Shown piece after piece: positions 43,988 to 51,745 of a stretch of 64,000 nucleotides of DNA. The DNA comes from Streptomyces sp. 71268 (GTDB lineage Bacteria > Actinomycetota > Actinomycetes > Streptomycetales > Streptomycetaceae): positions 6,144,501-6,208,500 of the forward strand of contig NZ_CP114200.1 in assembly GCF_029392895.1 (NCBI RefSeq), in the 5' to 3' direction. A program made the position numbers and the translations under genes. Below the pieces are notes generated by a model. That model did not search any database, was not told the DNA's origin, and saw nothing but the letters and a program-made list of their open reading frames with translations. Position 1 is the stretch's first letter. Every line of letters starts with the position of its first letter.

Positions 43988-46006
43988 ATGAAGGACGGCG
44001 CGTTGCCCGATGCGGGCACACCCGATACCGAGCCGACGGCCCTGCGCATCGGGGTGCTCGGACCGATGGAGGTCAGAGAGCGGGGCGAGAACCGCACGCC
44101 GTCGGCGCCCATGGCCCGGCGCGCCCTGGCCGTACTGCTCATCCACGCCAACCGGCTGGTCACCACCTCCGCGCTGATCGAGGAGTTGTGGGAGGACGAG
44201 CCGCCACGGCTCGCCCGCAAGACCGTACAGACCTACGTCTACCAGCTCCGCCGGGCGCTGCAGAGCGCGTCGGGCCCCAGCAACCGGCTGGAGACGTGCC
44301 CCAACGGCTACCGGATCAACCTGCTGGTGGACGAGCTGGACCTGTGGGAGTTCGAGCGCCGGGTCACCCAGGCGCGGCGCGCCCTCGGCAAGGGGGACGC
44401 GCTGAACGTGGTGGCCACGCTGCGCTCCGCGCTGGCCCTGTGGCGCGGCGACCCGTTCGCCGGGCTTGAGGCGGGGCCGGTGCTCGCGGCCCGGATCACG
44501 CAGATCTCCGAGGCCCGGATCAGCGCCCTCGAACTGCGCATCGAGGCCGAGCTGCAACTCGGCCGGCACCGCAGCCTGCTCGGCGAGCTGCGGCAACTCA
44601 CCGCGGCGCACCCGGTGCACGAGGAGTTCACGGCGCAGCTCATGCGCGCCGCCTACCGGGCCGACCAGCGCAGCATGGCGCTCGACGCGTTCACCCGGCT
44701 GCGCCGCAACCTCGTCGAGGACCTCGGCATCGACCCGTCGGAGCGGTTGCAGAAGCTCCAGTGGGACGTGCTCAACGAGACCCTCGAACCCGACCAGCCC
44801 GCGGCGCGCGCCGAACCGGTCGCCCTGACCACGCCCGCCACCGTCCCCACGCGGCCCGAGCCGGCCCCGCTGGCGCCAGCCGGGGCCGCGCCCGCCGCCG
44901 CCCTCGCGGCCCATCCGGCGGCCGGTCACCGCCCGCCGGCACAACTTCCGGTGGACACGGCCGACTTCACCGGCCGCCGGGCCGAGTTGGCGCGCCTGGA
45001 GGAGCTGGCGCAGCCGGCCGCCGGCGCGCGGTCCGCGCCCCGCATCGTCACCGTGCTCGGCGGCGCGGGCGCCGGCAAGACCGCGCTGGCCGTGCACGCC
45101 GCGCACCGGCTGCGCGAACTCTTCCCCGACGGGCAGCTGTACGCGCGGCTGCACGACGACGACGACCGCCCGGTGCGCCCGGCGTGCGTGCTGCGCGCGC
45201 TCCTGCGCGACCTCGGACACCCGGTGGTCGACCTGCCCGACGACACGGAGGAGTTGGGGCGCATCTTCCGCAACTGGAGCGCGGAGCGACGGCTGCTGGT
45301 CCTGCTCGACGACGCCACGTCGGCCGACCAGGTGGCGCCGCTGCTGCCGGGCGGCCCGGGCAGCACGGTGCTGGTCACCTCCCGCGTGCGGCTGCCGGGG
45401 CTGCCGGGCGCGGCCACTGTGGAGCTGGGCCCGATGGAGACCGACGAGGCGGCCGAGCTGTTCGCCTCGCTGGCCGGCCGCCACCGGGTCGGCGCGGACT
45501 CGGCGGTGGCCCGCCAGGTGGTGCGGCTGACCGGCAACCTGCCGCTCGCGGTGCGCGCCGCGGGCGAGAAGCTGGCGGCGCGGCCCATGTGGTCGGTCAC
45601 CGACCTCGCCGCGCGGCTGGCCGAGGAGGACCACCGCATCGCCCAGTTGCGCACCGGTTCGTTCGATGTCCTGGCCCGCCTTGCCAGCGCTTGCGCGCGC
45701 CTTGACCAGACCGCGTACGAGGCGCTGACGCTGCTGTCGGCCGCCGGCGGCGAGCCGTTCACCATCGCGCGCGCCGCGACGCTGCTCGGCGTGGACGCCT
45801 GGAGTGCGGAGATGCTGGTCGGACAGCTTCTCGACCACTGCGTCGCGGAGATGTGGCACGAGGGCCCGGACGCCGTGCCACTGTTCCGTATCCCCGTGTT
45901 GACCCGGCTGTCCGTGCCCGTACACGCGCCGGCGACCGCCGCGTTGCACGTACTGCCCGGAGCGCGCGAGCGAGCCGTGCCGGCAGCGGCGGGCACCTCG
46001 GCGTAA
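43988..46006 (+). CDS. SARP-family activator with NB-ARC domain
   Basis: This 672-residue Streptomyces antibiotic regulatory protein has a winged-helix DNA-binding domain (about 15-105; RIGVLGPMEVRERG, LIEELWEDEPPRLARKTVQT), a BTAD helical domain (about 110-260; LWEFERRVTQARRAL, AHPVHEEFTAQLMRAAYRAD), a Pro/Ala linker, and an NB-ARC ATPase with Walker A GGAGAGKTALAV near residue 357 and LVLLDDATSADQV. It ends after the NB-ARC and lacks the TPRs of AfsR-type proteins. It lies first in the cluster and should activate it by binding direct repeats upstream of the promoters. A good SD (GGGGGAAG) precedes ATG 43988. Confidence 0.92.
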   Translation: MKDGALPDAGTPDTEPTALRIGVLGPMEVRERGENRTPSAPMARRALAVLLIHANRLVTTSALIEELWEDEPPRLARKTVQTYVYQLRRALQSASGPSNRLETCPNGYRINLLVDELDLWEFERRVTQARRALGKGDALNVVATLRSALALWRGDPFAGLEAGPVLAARITQISEARISALELRIEAELQLGRHRSLLGELRQLTAAHPVHEEFTAQLMRAAYRADQRSMALDAFTRLRRNLVEDLGIDPSERLQKLQWDVLNETLEPDQPAARAEPVALTTPATVPTRPEPAPLAPAGAAPAAALAAHPAAGHRPPAQLPVDTADFTGRRAELARLEELAQPAAGARSAPRIVTVLGGAGAGKTALAVHAAHRLRELFPDGQLYARLHDDDDRPVRPACVLRALLRDLGHPVVDLPDDTEELGRIFRNWSAERRLLVLLDDATSADQVAPLLPGGPGSTVLVTSRVRLPGLPGAATVELGPMETDEAAELFASLAGRHRVGADSAVARQVVRLTGNLPLAVRAAGEKLAARPMWSVTDLAARLAEEDHRIAQLRTGSFDVLARLASACARLDQTAYEALTLLSAAGGEPFTIARAATLLGVDAWSAEMLVGQLLDHCVAEMWHEGPDAVPLFRIPVLTRLSVPVHAPATAALHVLPGARERAVPAAAGTSA

Positions 46007-46040
46007 GTCAACCCCTATCCCCGGGCCCCCCTTTTCCACG

Positions 46041-46058
46041 CCTTGAACGCGCCTTGGC
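46041..46058 (+). promoter_or_regulatory. Possible SARP-binding direct repeat
   Basis: CCTTGAA (46041-46047) and CCTTGGC (46052-46058) are heptamer-like repeats spaced 11 bp apart, one helical turn, as in SARP boxes. They lie after the SARP gene and upstream of the hydrolase. Only two copies are seen, so this is tentative. Confidence 0.3.
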
Positions 46059-46077
46059 CACCGGCCACCAGGATCGC

Positions 46078-46106
46078 TGTCGGAGCGTTCGAACAACGCT
46101 CCGACA
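46078..46106. promoter_or_regulatory. 29-bp perfect inverted repeat between SARP and the first biosynthetic gene
   Basis: TGTCGGAGCGTT and AACGCTCCGACA form perfect 12-bp arms around CGAAC. It lies 72 bp after the SARP stop. It could be a terminator hairpin for the SARP transcript or an operator for a dimeric repressor. No T-run follows. The rest of the 452-bp spacer (46007-46458) has no firm gene. Confidence 0.65.
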
Positions 46107-46187
46107 TGCCTCCCCCACCGGCCGTGCGCCGACCGCGACGAAGCGGCGGCCCCACGGCCGGCGGGCGGAGCAGACAGGGGGTGCCCC

Positions 46188-46373
46188 ATGGGACACGGCG
46201 GATGGCCGCTGGTGCCCGTAGGGCTTGACGTGGAGGTCGTCGCGGCGGGCCACGGTGACATCAGCGGATGTCGCTTCGAGGTGCGCCGCGCGGCCGAGCG
46301 CGCCGCGGACCCGGGCCCGCACGCCGGGGTCGGCACCGACCCGGCCCACGGCGGTCGGGAGTCCCGCCGCTGA
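46188..46373 (+). CDS. Doubtful small ORF between SARP and hydrolase
   Basis: A 61-codon frame from ATG 46188 has an SD-like GGGGG 6 nt upstream and encodes MGHGGWPLVPVGLDVEVVAA and a charged tail. It has no recognisable domain, and the second half looks like chance coding. Listed only because of the good ribosome site. Confidence 0.2.
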   Translation: MGHGGWPLVPVGLDVEVVAAGHGDISGCRFEVRRAAERAADPGPHAGVGTDPAHGGRESRR

Positions 46374-46458
46374 CGGCCACGACCCCGCCCAGGCCCACCA
46401 CGCCGAGCGCGCCTACGCACCCGCGCAGTCGTGCGATGACAACGGAGGACGAACCGAC

Positions 46459-47334
46459 ATGGCAGACCTGGAGTTCGGACAACTCGACGTCCGGTACGCC
46501 GACCACGAGACGCTGGTGCTCGACGGCGGTGTGGAGCTGAGCTACGAGGTGCGCGGCGAGGGCCCCGCCGTCGTCATGCTCAACAACTTCGCCATGGTGA
46601 GCCCCTTCTGGCACGGCTTCACCACCCAGCTGGAGGGCGACTTCCAGCTCATCAACTACGACCTGCGCAACCAGGGCAACTCCAAGCCCGGCCCGGAGAA
46701 GGTCCGCTTCGTGGACCACGTCGAGGACCTCAAGGCCCTCCTCGACCACCTCAAGGTGGACAAGACGTACCTGATCGGCACCTCGATCTCCACCCTCATC
46801 GTGCGCGACTTCGCGCTCAGGTACCCCGAGCGGGTCGCGGGCCTGGTCCTGGTCGGCCCGGCGTTCTCGCCCAACGGCGGCCTGCGCCGCGAGCTGGTCA
46901 CCCGTTCCTGGGTGGCGAGCCTGGACTCGGGCGGCATCCCGCAGTTCTTCAACCACCTGTACGCCATGTCCTTCTGCGACCAGACCATCAACGGCGGCGG
47001 CCTGCCCGCCTACCTGGCGCTGCGCGACAGCTTCGCCTCGCTGTTCACCGCCGAGGGCATCAAGGAGAACTTCCTCGCCTCCCTCGAACTGGACGACAAC
47101 CCCGAGCTGCTGTCCCGGATCGCCGCGCCCACCCTGCTCATCCTCGGCGACGGCGACTTCTCCTGGAGCGAGTCGGTCGTCGAGGACGCGCTGGCCCGCA
47201 TCCCGGGATCGCGCGCCGTGACGCTGGCCCGCGCCGGCCACGTGCCCTTCTTCGACGACCCGGACGGCTTCCAGAAGGCCACCGGCGAGTTCCTGCGCGA
47301 ACTGGTGGCGGCCGGCCAGCACGTCACGGCCTGA
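46459..47334 (+). CDS. Alpha/beta hydrolase in the biosynthetic cluster
   Basis: This 291-residue alpha/beta hydrolase has an oxyanion region VVMLNNFAMVSPFWHGF, a nucleophile elbow LIGTSISTLIVRDFAL with Ser in GTSIS (the usual last Gly is Ser), acid LLILGDGDFSW and His in LARAGHVPFFDD. The family includes thioesterases, esterases and transacylases. Its place just before the thioester reductase, carrier protein and ligase suggests it releases or transfers an acyl group, or proofreads the carrier protein. The start ATG 46459 follows GGAGGAC. No signal peptide is present. Confidence 0.85.
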   Translation: MADLEFGQLDVRYADHETLVLDGGVELSYEVRGEGPAVVMLNNFAMVSPFWHGFTTQLEGDFQLINYDLRNQGNSKPGPEKVRFVDHVEDLKALLDHLKVDKTYLIGTSISTLIVRDFALRYPERVAGLVLVGPAFSPNGGLRRELVTRSWVASLDSGGIPQFFNHLYAMSFCDQTINGGGLPAYLALRDSFASLFTAEGIKENFLASLELDDNPELLSRIAAPTLLILGDGDFSWSESVVEDALARIPGSRAVTLARAGHVPFFDDPDGFQKATGEFLRELVAAGQHVTA

Positions 47335-47519
47335 TCCACCACCCGGCGGGGGAGCGGGCCGGCGAGAACCGCCCGACCGTCCGGCGCGCACCGGCCGCCA
47401 CCCCGGGCCCGCGCGCCCCCGAGGCCCGTCCCCGCCGCACCCACGCGACCGACCGACAGTCACCGCCGCCACGGCGAGCGGACCGACCGCGCTGTCACCA
47501 TCCCCTGGGAGAAGCACTG

Positions 47520-48683
47520 ATGACGATCCGTCTGCTGACCGGGGCCACCGGCTTTGTCGGCGGCACCGTGGTCCTGGAACTGCTGGAGCGCACCGAGGGC
47601 GTCATCTACGCCATGGTGCGCGGCAGCGACGACAAGGTAGCAACCAAGCGCCTGCACGAGGCGCTGAACGGCCTGGCTGAGGGCTACGGACGCCCCGAGC
47701 TGGCCACCGCCATCGCCGAGCGCACCCGGGCCGTCCGCGGCGACATGACGGTCGCCGGCGGCGGCGTCGACCTGACCACCGCCCCCCGGATCGACGAGCT
47801 GTGGCACTGCGCGGCGTCGCTGCGGTACGAGGAGGAGTACCGCGAGGAGATCGAGGCGCAGAACATCGGCGGCACCCGCAACATCCTCCAGCTCGCCCAG
47901 GACCTCGGCGCCACCACGTTCAACTACGTCAGCACCTCCTACGTCGCGGGCGCCCGGCGCGGCCTGATCCGCGAGGAGCGCGCCACCGACACCTCGGTGG
48001 CCAACAACAGCTACGAGCGCTCCAAGATCCAGGCCGAGGCGCTGGTCCTGGACGCCGCCGACCGGATGCGTATCCGCGTGCTGCGCCCCAGCATCGTCAT
48101 CGGGCACAGCGTCACCCGGCACGGCATCAACTGGTCCGGCATGTACGGCTTCGCCCGCCAGGTGCTGCTCTTCAAGCGGGTGGCCGGACGCCGGCTCGGC
48201 GTGGAGATGCTGCCCGACACGCCCGTGCGGCTGCTGGCCGACCCCGAGTCCCGGCTGAACTTCGTGCCGGTGGACATGGTGGCCCGCAACGCGGTCTCCA
48301 TCGCGCTCTCCGACTCCCCGGAGACCTTCTTCCACCTGGCCAACGCCGAGCAGCCCACCACCAGCGACATCATCACCACGGTGATGGACCTGGTCGGCCT
48401 GCCCAGCCCCATCTGGGCCTCGGACACCACCGACTTCACGCCCGTGGACGACGTCTTCGACAAGGGCATGGACTTCTACCGCCCGCACATGAAGAACAGC
48501 AAGACGTTCGACCTGACGCACACCGACGCGGTGTGCGGCGCGGACGCCTCGCGGGCTCCGATGGGCATCGACGACCTGGCCGAGTACGTCCTGTACTTCC
48601 TCCGCCAGCAGCGGGGGTTCGACGAGAGCGCCGGCCTCGGGCGCGTGGTCAAGCCCGCCGCCGAACGCCTGCGCGTGGCCTAG
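47520..48683 (+). CDS. Thioester-reductase-type SDR (male-sterility/NAD_binding_4-like)
   Basis: This 387-residue extended SDR has the nucleotide motif RLLTGATGFVGGTVVLELLE, the catalytic Tyr-Lys in NNSYERSKIQAEALVLDAAD (YxxxK), a Ser/Thr before it (NYVSTSYVAGAR), and an EIEAQNIGGTRNILQLAQ segment as in carrier-linked thioester reductases and fatty-acyl reductases. It probably reduces an acyl thioester on the adjacent carrier protein to an aldehyde or alcohol with NAD(P)H. In this pathway it could supply the long-chain alcohol of an alkyl ester. The SD region GGGAGAAG precedes ATG 47520. Confidence 0.82.
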   Translation: MTIRLLTGATGFVGGTVVLELLERTEGVIYAMVRGSDDKVATKRLHEALNGLAEGYGRPELATAIAERTRAVRGDMTVAGGGVDLTTAPRIDELWHCAASLRYEEEYREEIEAQNIGGTRNILQLAQDLGATTFNYVSTSYVAGARRGLIREERATDTSVANNSYERSKIQAEALVLDAADRMRIRVLRPSIVIGHSVTRHGINWSGMYGFARQVLLFKRVAGRRLGVEMLPDTPVRLLADPESRLNFVPVDMVARNAVSIALSDSPETFFHLANAEQPTTSDIITTVMDLVGLPSPIWASDTTDFTPVDDVFDKGMDFYRPHMKNSKTFDLTHTDAVCGADASRAPMGIDDLAEYVLYFLRQQRGFDESAGLGRVVKPAAERLRVA

Positions 48684-48829
48684 CCACGGCCAGGCCGCGG
48701 CGGTCGCGGCCCGCGCACCGCGGTCGCGACCGCCGCACCTTCCGTATCGCCCGCACTGTCGAGAAACGCCCGCACCACCCGTACCACCCGAGCCTGCCAG
48801 CACACGCGGGCAGTGAATGGAGGACCCCA

Positions 48830-49117
48830 ATGCACAGCCCGGAAGCGGTAGCGGAGAAGCTGCGCGCCCTGCTGGAGGACATAGTCGGCGGCGCCGTGCC
48901 GCTGGACGAGCCGGGTGCCCGCACGGTGCCGCTGTGGAACCTCGGCCTGACCTCGACCGGCTTCATGCGCCTGCTCGACGCCATCGACGAGACGTTCGGC
49001 GTCGAGTGGGACCTGTTGGACTCGGTCGACGCCGTCTCCTCGTTCGACAACCTGGTGGCGCACATCGCCGCCGAGCCCGACACCCGCGCGGCCGTCCGCG
49101 AGGGAGCCGACCAGTGA
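48830..49117 (+). CDS. Free-standing acyl/peptidyl carrier protein
   Basis: This 95-residue carrier protein has the helix-II motif LWNLGLTSTGFMRLLDAIDE; the Ser in LTST is the expected phosphopantetheine attachment site, although the usual Asp before it is Thr. Other features are VEKLRALLEDIV-like helix I and FGVEWDLLDSVDAVSSFDNL. It carries an acyl or aminoaryl thioester for the flanking enzymes. The next gene, an AMP-ligase, overlaps its stop (GTGA), so ligase and carrier are made together and probably work together. Confidence 0.85.
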   Translation: MHSPEAVAEKLRALLEDIVGGAVPLDEPGARTVPLWNLGLTSTGFMRLLDAIDETFGVEWDLLDSVDAVSSFDNLVAHIAAEPDTRAAVREGADQ

Positions 49118-50664
49118 GCCGGCGCACCATGGCGCTGGCCACCGCGCCGGCGGAGGCCGCGCGCCGCCACCCAGGCGCCTCCCTCTACCTGGACCGCCCG
49201 CTCGACCTGTTCCCGGCCGCCGGCACCGAGCTGAGCTTCGTGGACTTCCGCGACCGCGTCGACCAGGCCGCGGGCCTGCTCGCCGCCGCCGGGGTCGGCT
49301 CCGGCGGCCGGGTCGTCATCGTCAAGCGGCCCAACTTCGACGTGCCGCTGCTCGCCTTCGCGTGCGCCCGTATCGGCGCCGTGCCCGTGCTGGTGCACGA
49401 CGCGGTCGGGGCGGCCTCGCTGGGCGCTCTGGTGCGTACCGCCGAACCGGTCGCGATCGTCACCGACGCCGCCGTCGAGGCCGGCGGCACCCTGGCCGAG
49501 GTGGCCGCCGACGCCGCGCCCCGCTGGTACGTCGGCGACGCCGGAGCCCACGGCCGCTCGCTCGGCGACCTCGACCCCGCGCCACTGCCCGCCCTTGCCG
49601 TACCGCCTCAGGACTCGCCGCAGTTGGTCACGCACAGCTCCGGCACCACCGGGGTGCCCAAGCTGGTGGTGCACTCCGTCAAGAGCTTCGCCGGGCACGC
49701 CAAGCCACAGGTCATGATCGGCCGGGTGCTGCGCGTCAACGACCCGCTGCTGATGTGCCTGTCGCCGGTGCACGCGCGCAGCATGTCCGGCATGCTCGCC
49801 ATCCTCGCCCTCGGCGTGCCGCTGGGCTTCATGGTCGACCCGGAGCCGGCCAACGCCGCCGCCATGATGGCCCGGGTCCGCCCCGGCCTCCTGGAGACCG
49901 TGCCCAACGTGTTCATCCGCTGGGAGGAGGTGGCCGAGGAGCGGCCCGAACTCTTCGCGGGCGTACGGATGTTCCTCAGCTCCTTCGACGCCGCGCACCC
50001 CAGGACCATCAACACGCTGCTGCGGGTCGCCAAGCCGAAGGCCCGTTACCTCCAGGCGTACGGCCAGTCCGAGACCGGCCCCGTCACCGTCAAGCTGCAC
50101 AGGCTCGGCGGCGGCTGCGAGGACGGCCGTTGCGTGGGCAAGCCGGTCTTCGGGCACACCAGGATCCGCATCAGCGACGAGGACGGCGACACCGACCTCG
50201 GCAAGCAGACCCCCGGCGCGATCTTCGCCCGCTCCGGCGGCATCACCCCCAGCTACATCGGCTACCCCGACCAGCGGAAGAACGGCTGGTGGGCGATGGG
50301 GGACTACGGGATGGTCAGCAAGAAGGGCTGCCTGCACCTGTACGACCGGCTGGTGGACCGCGCCAGCGGCGTGGACAGCTTGCTGGCCACCGAGGACCAC
50401 ATCCTGGAGAGCATCCCGCAGCTCACCGAGGCCGTGCTGATCCCGGTCGAGGACGGGCTGCCGGTGCCGCTGGTGTGCACGCGCGGCGACCTGCCGCTCG
50501 ACCCGGTGGCCTGGGCGGCGGCGACCAAGGAACTGCCGCCGCTGGCGGACCCGGTGCACTGCCGCTGGGACGACATCCCGCACACCGCCACCTGGAAGGT
50601 CAAGCGACTCGAGGTCGCGCGCCGGCTCGCCGCCGGCGAGCTGACCCGGCTCGCGGAACGGTAA
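49114..50664 (+). CDS. AMP-forming acyl/aryl ligase, coupled to the carrier protein
   Basis: This 516-residue ANL-family adenylating enzyme has the P-loop motif THSSGTTGVPKLVVHS, a core YLQAYGQSETGPVTVKL (A5), the hinge-region WWAMGDYGMV and RLVDR, and the catalytic C-terminal Lys in TATWKVKRLEV. It starts at GTG 49114, overlapping the carrier protein stop; ATG 49129 is possible. It likely loads a carboxylic acid (anthranilate-type or fatty acid) on the adjacent carrier protein. A role like CreM, which diazotises an aryl amine with ATP and nitrite, is the alternative. Substrate-binding residues cannot be read here. Confidence 0.82.
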   Translation: MSRRTMALATAPAEAARRHPGASLYLDRPLDLFPAAGTELSFVDFRDRVDQAAGLLAAAGVGSGGRVVIVKRPNFDVPLLAFACARIGAVPVLVHDAVGAASLGALVRTAEPVAIVTDAAVEAGGTLAEVAADAAPRWYVGDAGAHGRSLGDLDPAPLPALAVPPQDSPQLVTHSSGTTGVPKLVVHSVKSFAGHAKPQVMIGRVLRVNDPLLMCLSPVHARSMSGMLAILALGVPLGFMVDPEPANAAAMMARVRPGLLETVPNVFIRWEEVAEERPELFAGVRMFLSSFDAAHPRTINTLLRVAKPKARYLQAYGQSETGPVTVKLHRLGGGCEDGRCVGKPVFGHTRIRISDEDGDTDLGKQTPGAIFARSGGITPSYIGYPDQRKNGWWAMGDYGMVSKKGCLHLYDRLVDRASGVDSLLATEDHILESIPQLTEAVLIPVEDGLPVPLVCTRGDLPLDPVAWAAATKELPPLADPVHCRWDDIPHTATWKVKRLEVARRLAAGELTRLAER

Positions 50665-50686
50665 ACGGCGACAAGGAGCCCGGAAG

Positions 50687-51673
50687 ATGACGACCGACCA
50701 CCGGAACGCGGCGGGCGACCCGCCGGCCTCGCGGCTCGAGGCCATGAAGCGCGGCGTGGAGAAGATGATCCCGGTGCCCACCGGGCACCGGGACCCCAGG
50801 CTCGGCGTGGAGGAGGCGGCCCACCAACTCGGCTGCGACACGGGCCTGGTGGAGCAGCTCGTGGCGGCCGGCTTCCCGGCCGAGGAGACGCCGGACGGCC
50901 CGCGGTTCGACTACCACGACGTGATGAACCTGGGCCTGCAGTCGGGCACCGGCCGGTCGGTGGCCGAACTCGGCGAGCGCTCCTGCATGCGGCTGGCCAC
51001 GGGCAAGCCGGAGAGCTGGACGGCGACCCGCAACTGGCGCGTGCGGCTCGCCGCCACCGTCGAGGGGTCGCCCGAGTCCGTGGTCGCCCCGCTGCCCCCG
51101 GCGCCCAAGGTGCTCGGCGGCGAACTCGTCGACTGGCGGGTGGACGTCGACGGCCCCGGCACCGCCGAGGCCCGCCTGACCACCCGGGGCCTGGTGGACA
51201 GCCCGCGCACCGACGCCGTGCGCGACATCCACGACCAGCTCCTGGACGAACTGGCCACCGGCGTCTACCAGTACGGCTGGATCCCCGGCACGCTGCGCGC
51301 CGAGCCGCGCACCGCGCTCGCCCACCGGATGGCCGACTGCGTGGTCTCCGCCTGGCTGATGCGCGAGCGCGCCGAGGAGGCCGGCCTGCGCGCCCGCACC
51401 CGCAAGGGGTTCCTGCTCGGCCTCATCGGCGTCGAGCACGCCTGGACCGAGGTGTACGAGGAGGGGCGCTGGCTGGTGCTCGACCCGGTGCTCGCCTATC
51501 TCGGCGGACGCCAGCGCAATACCGCCCCGGAGTTCGCCGACTTCTGCCGAGGTTCCATTCACAACCGCGTACTCGCCTGGGACCGAACGGCCGAAGAGAC
51601 ACTGGCCGATCACGTCTCTGCCAATGGCGAGCGAATTCTGGTCGACTGCCGCCCGCTGCCACTGGCCGACTGA
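50687..51673 (+). CDS. Transglutaminase-like protein with MerR-like N-terminal domain
   Basis: This 328-residue protein has an N-terminal helix-turn-helix-like segment (about 36-85; GVEEAAHQLGCDTGLVEQLV and AAGFPAEETPDGPRFDYHDV) of the MerR/excisionase kind. A transglutaminase-like core follows in the C-terminal half, with Cys in HRMADCVVSAWLM, His in GVEHAWTEVYEEGRW and Asp in LVLDPVLAY (Cys-His-Asp triad). Some transglutaminase-like enzymes in natural-product clusters catalyse acyl transfer from carrier proteins, which would suit ester or amide formation here. The role of the N-terminal domain is unclear. It lies 22 bp after the ligase. Confidence 0.75.
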   Translation: MTTDHRNAAGDPPASRLEAMKRGVEKMIPVPTGHRDPRLGVEEAAHQLGCDTGLVEQLVAAGFPAEETPDGPRFDYHDVMNLGLQSGTGRSVAELGERSCMRLATGKPESWTATRNWRVRLAATVEGSPESVVAPLPPAPKVLGGELVDWRVDVDGPGTAEARLTTRGLVDSPRTDAVRDIHDQLLDELATGVYQYGWIPGTLRAEPRTALAHRMADCVVSAWLMRERAEEAGLRARTRKGFLLGLIGVEHAWTEVYEEGRWLVLDPVLAYLGGRQRNTAPEFADFCRGSIHNRVLAWDRTAEETLADHVSANGERILVDCRPLPLAD

Positions 51674-51745
51674 TCTGATCATCTCCGACACACCCTCGTC
51701 GGAACCGAATCGGCCGGTTCCGAAAGCTCCACACTGGAGGATCTG

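Noticed and set aside
43589..46420. 943-residue minus-strand open frame opposite the SARP gene
   Set aside because: The SARP frame has clear domains and a ribosome site; this is a shadow frame with chance composition.
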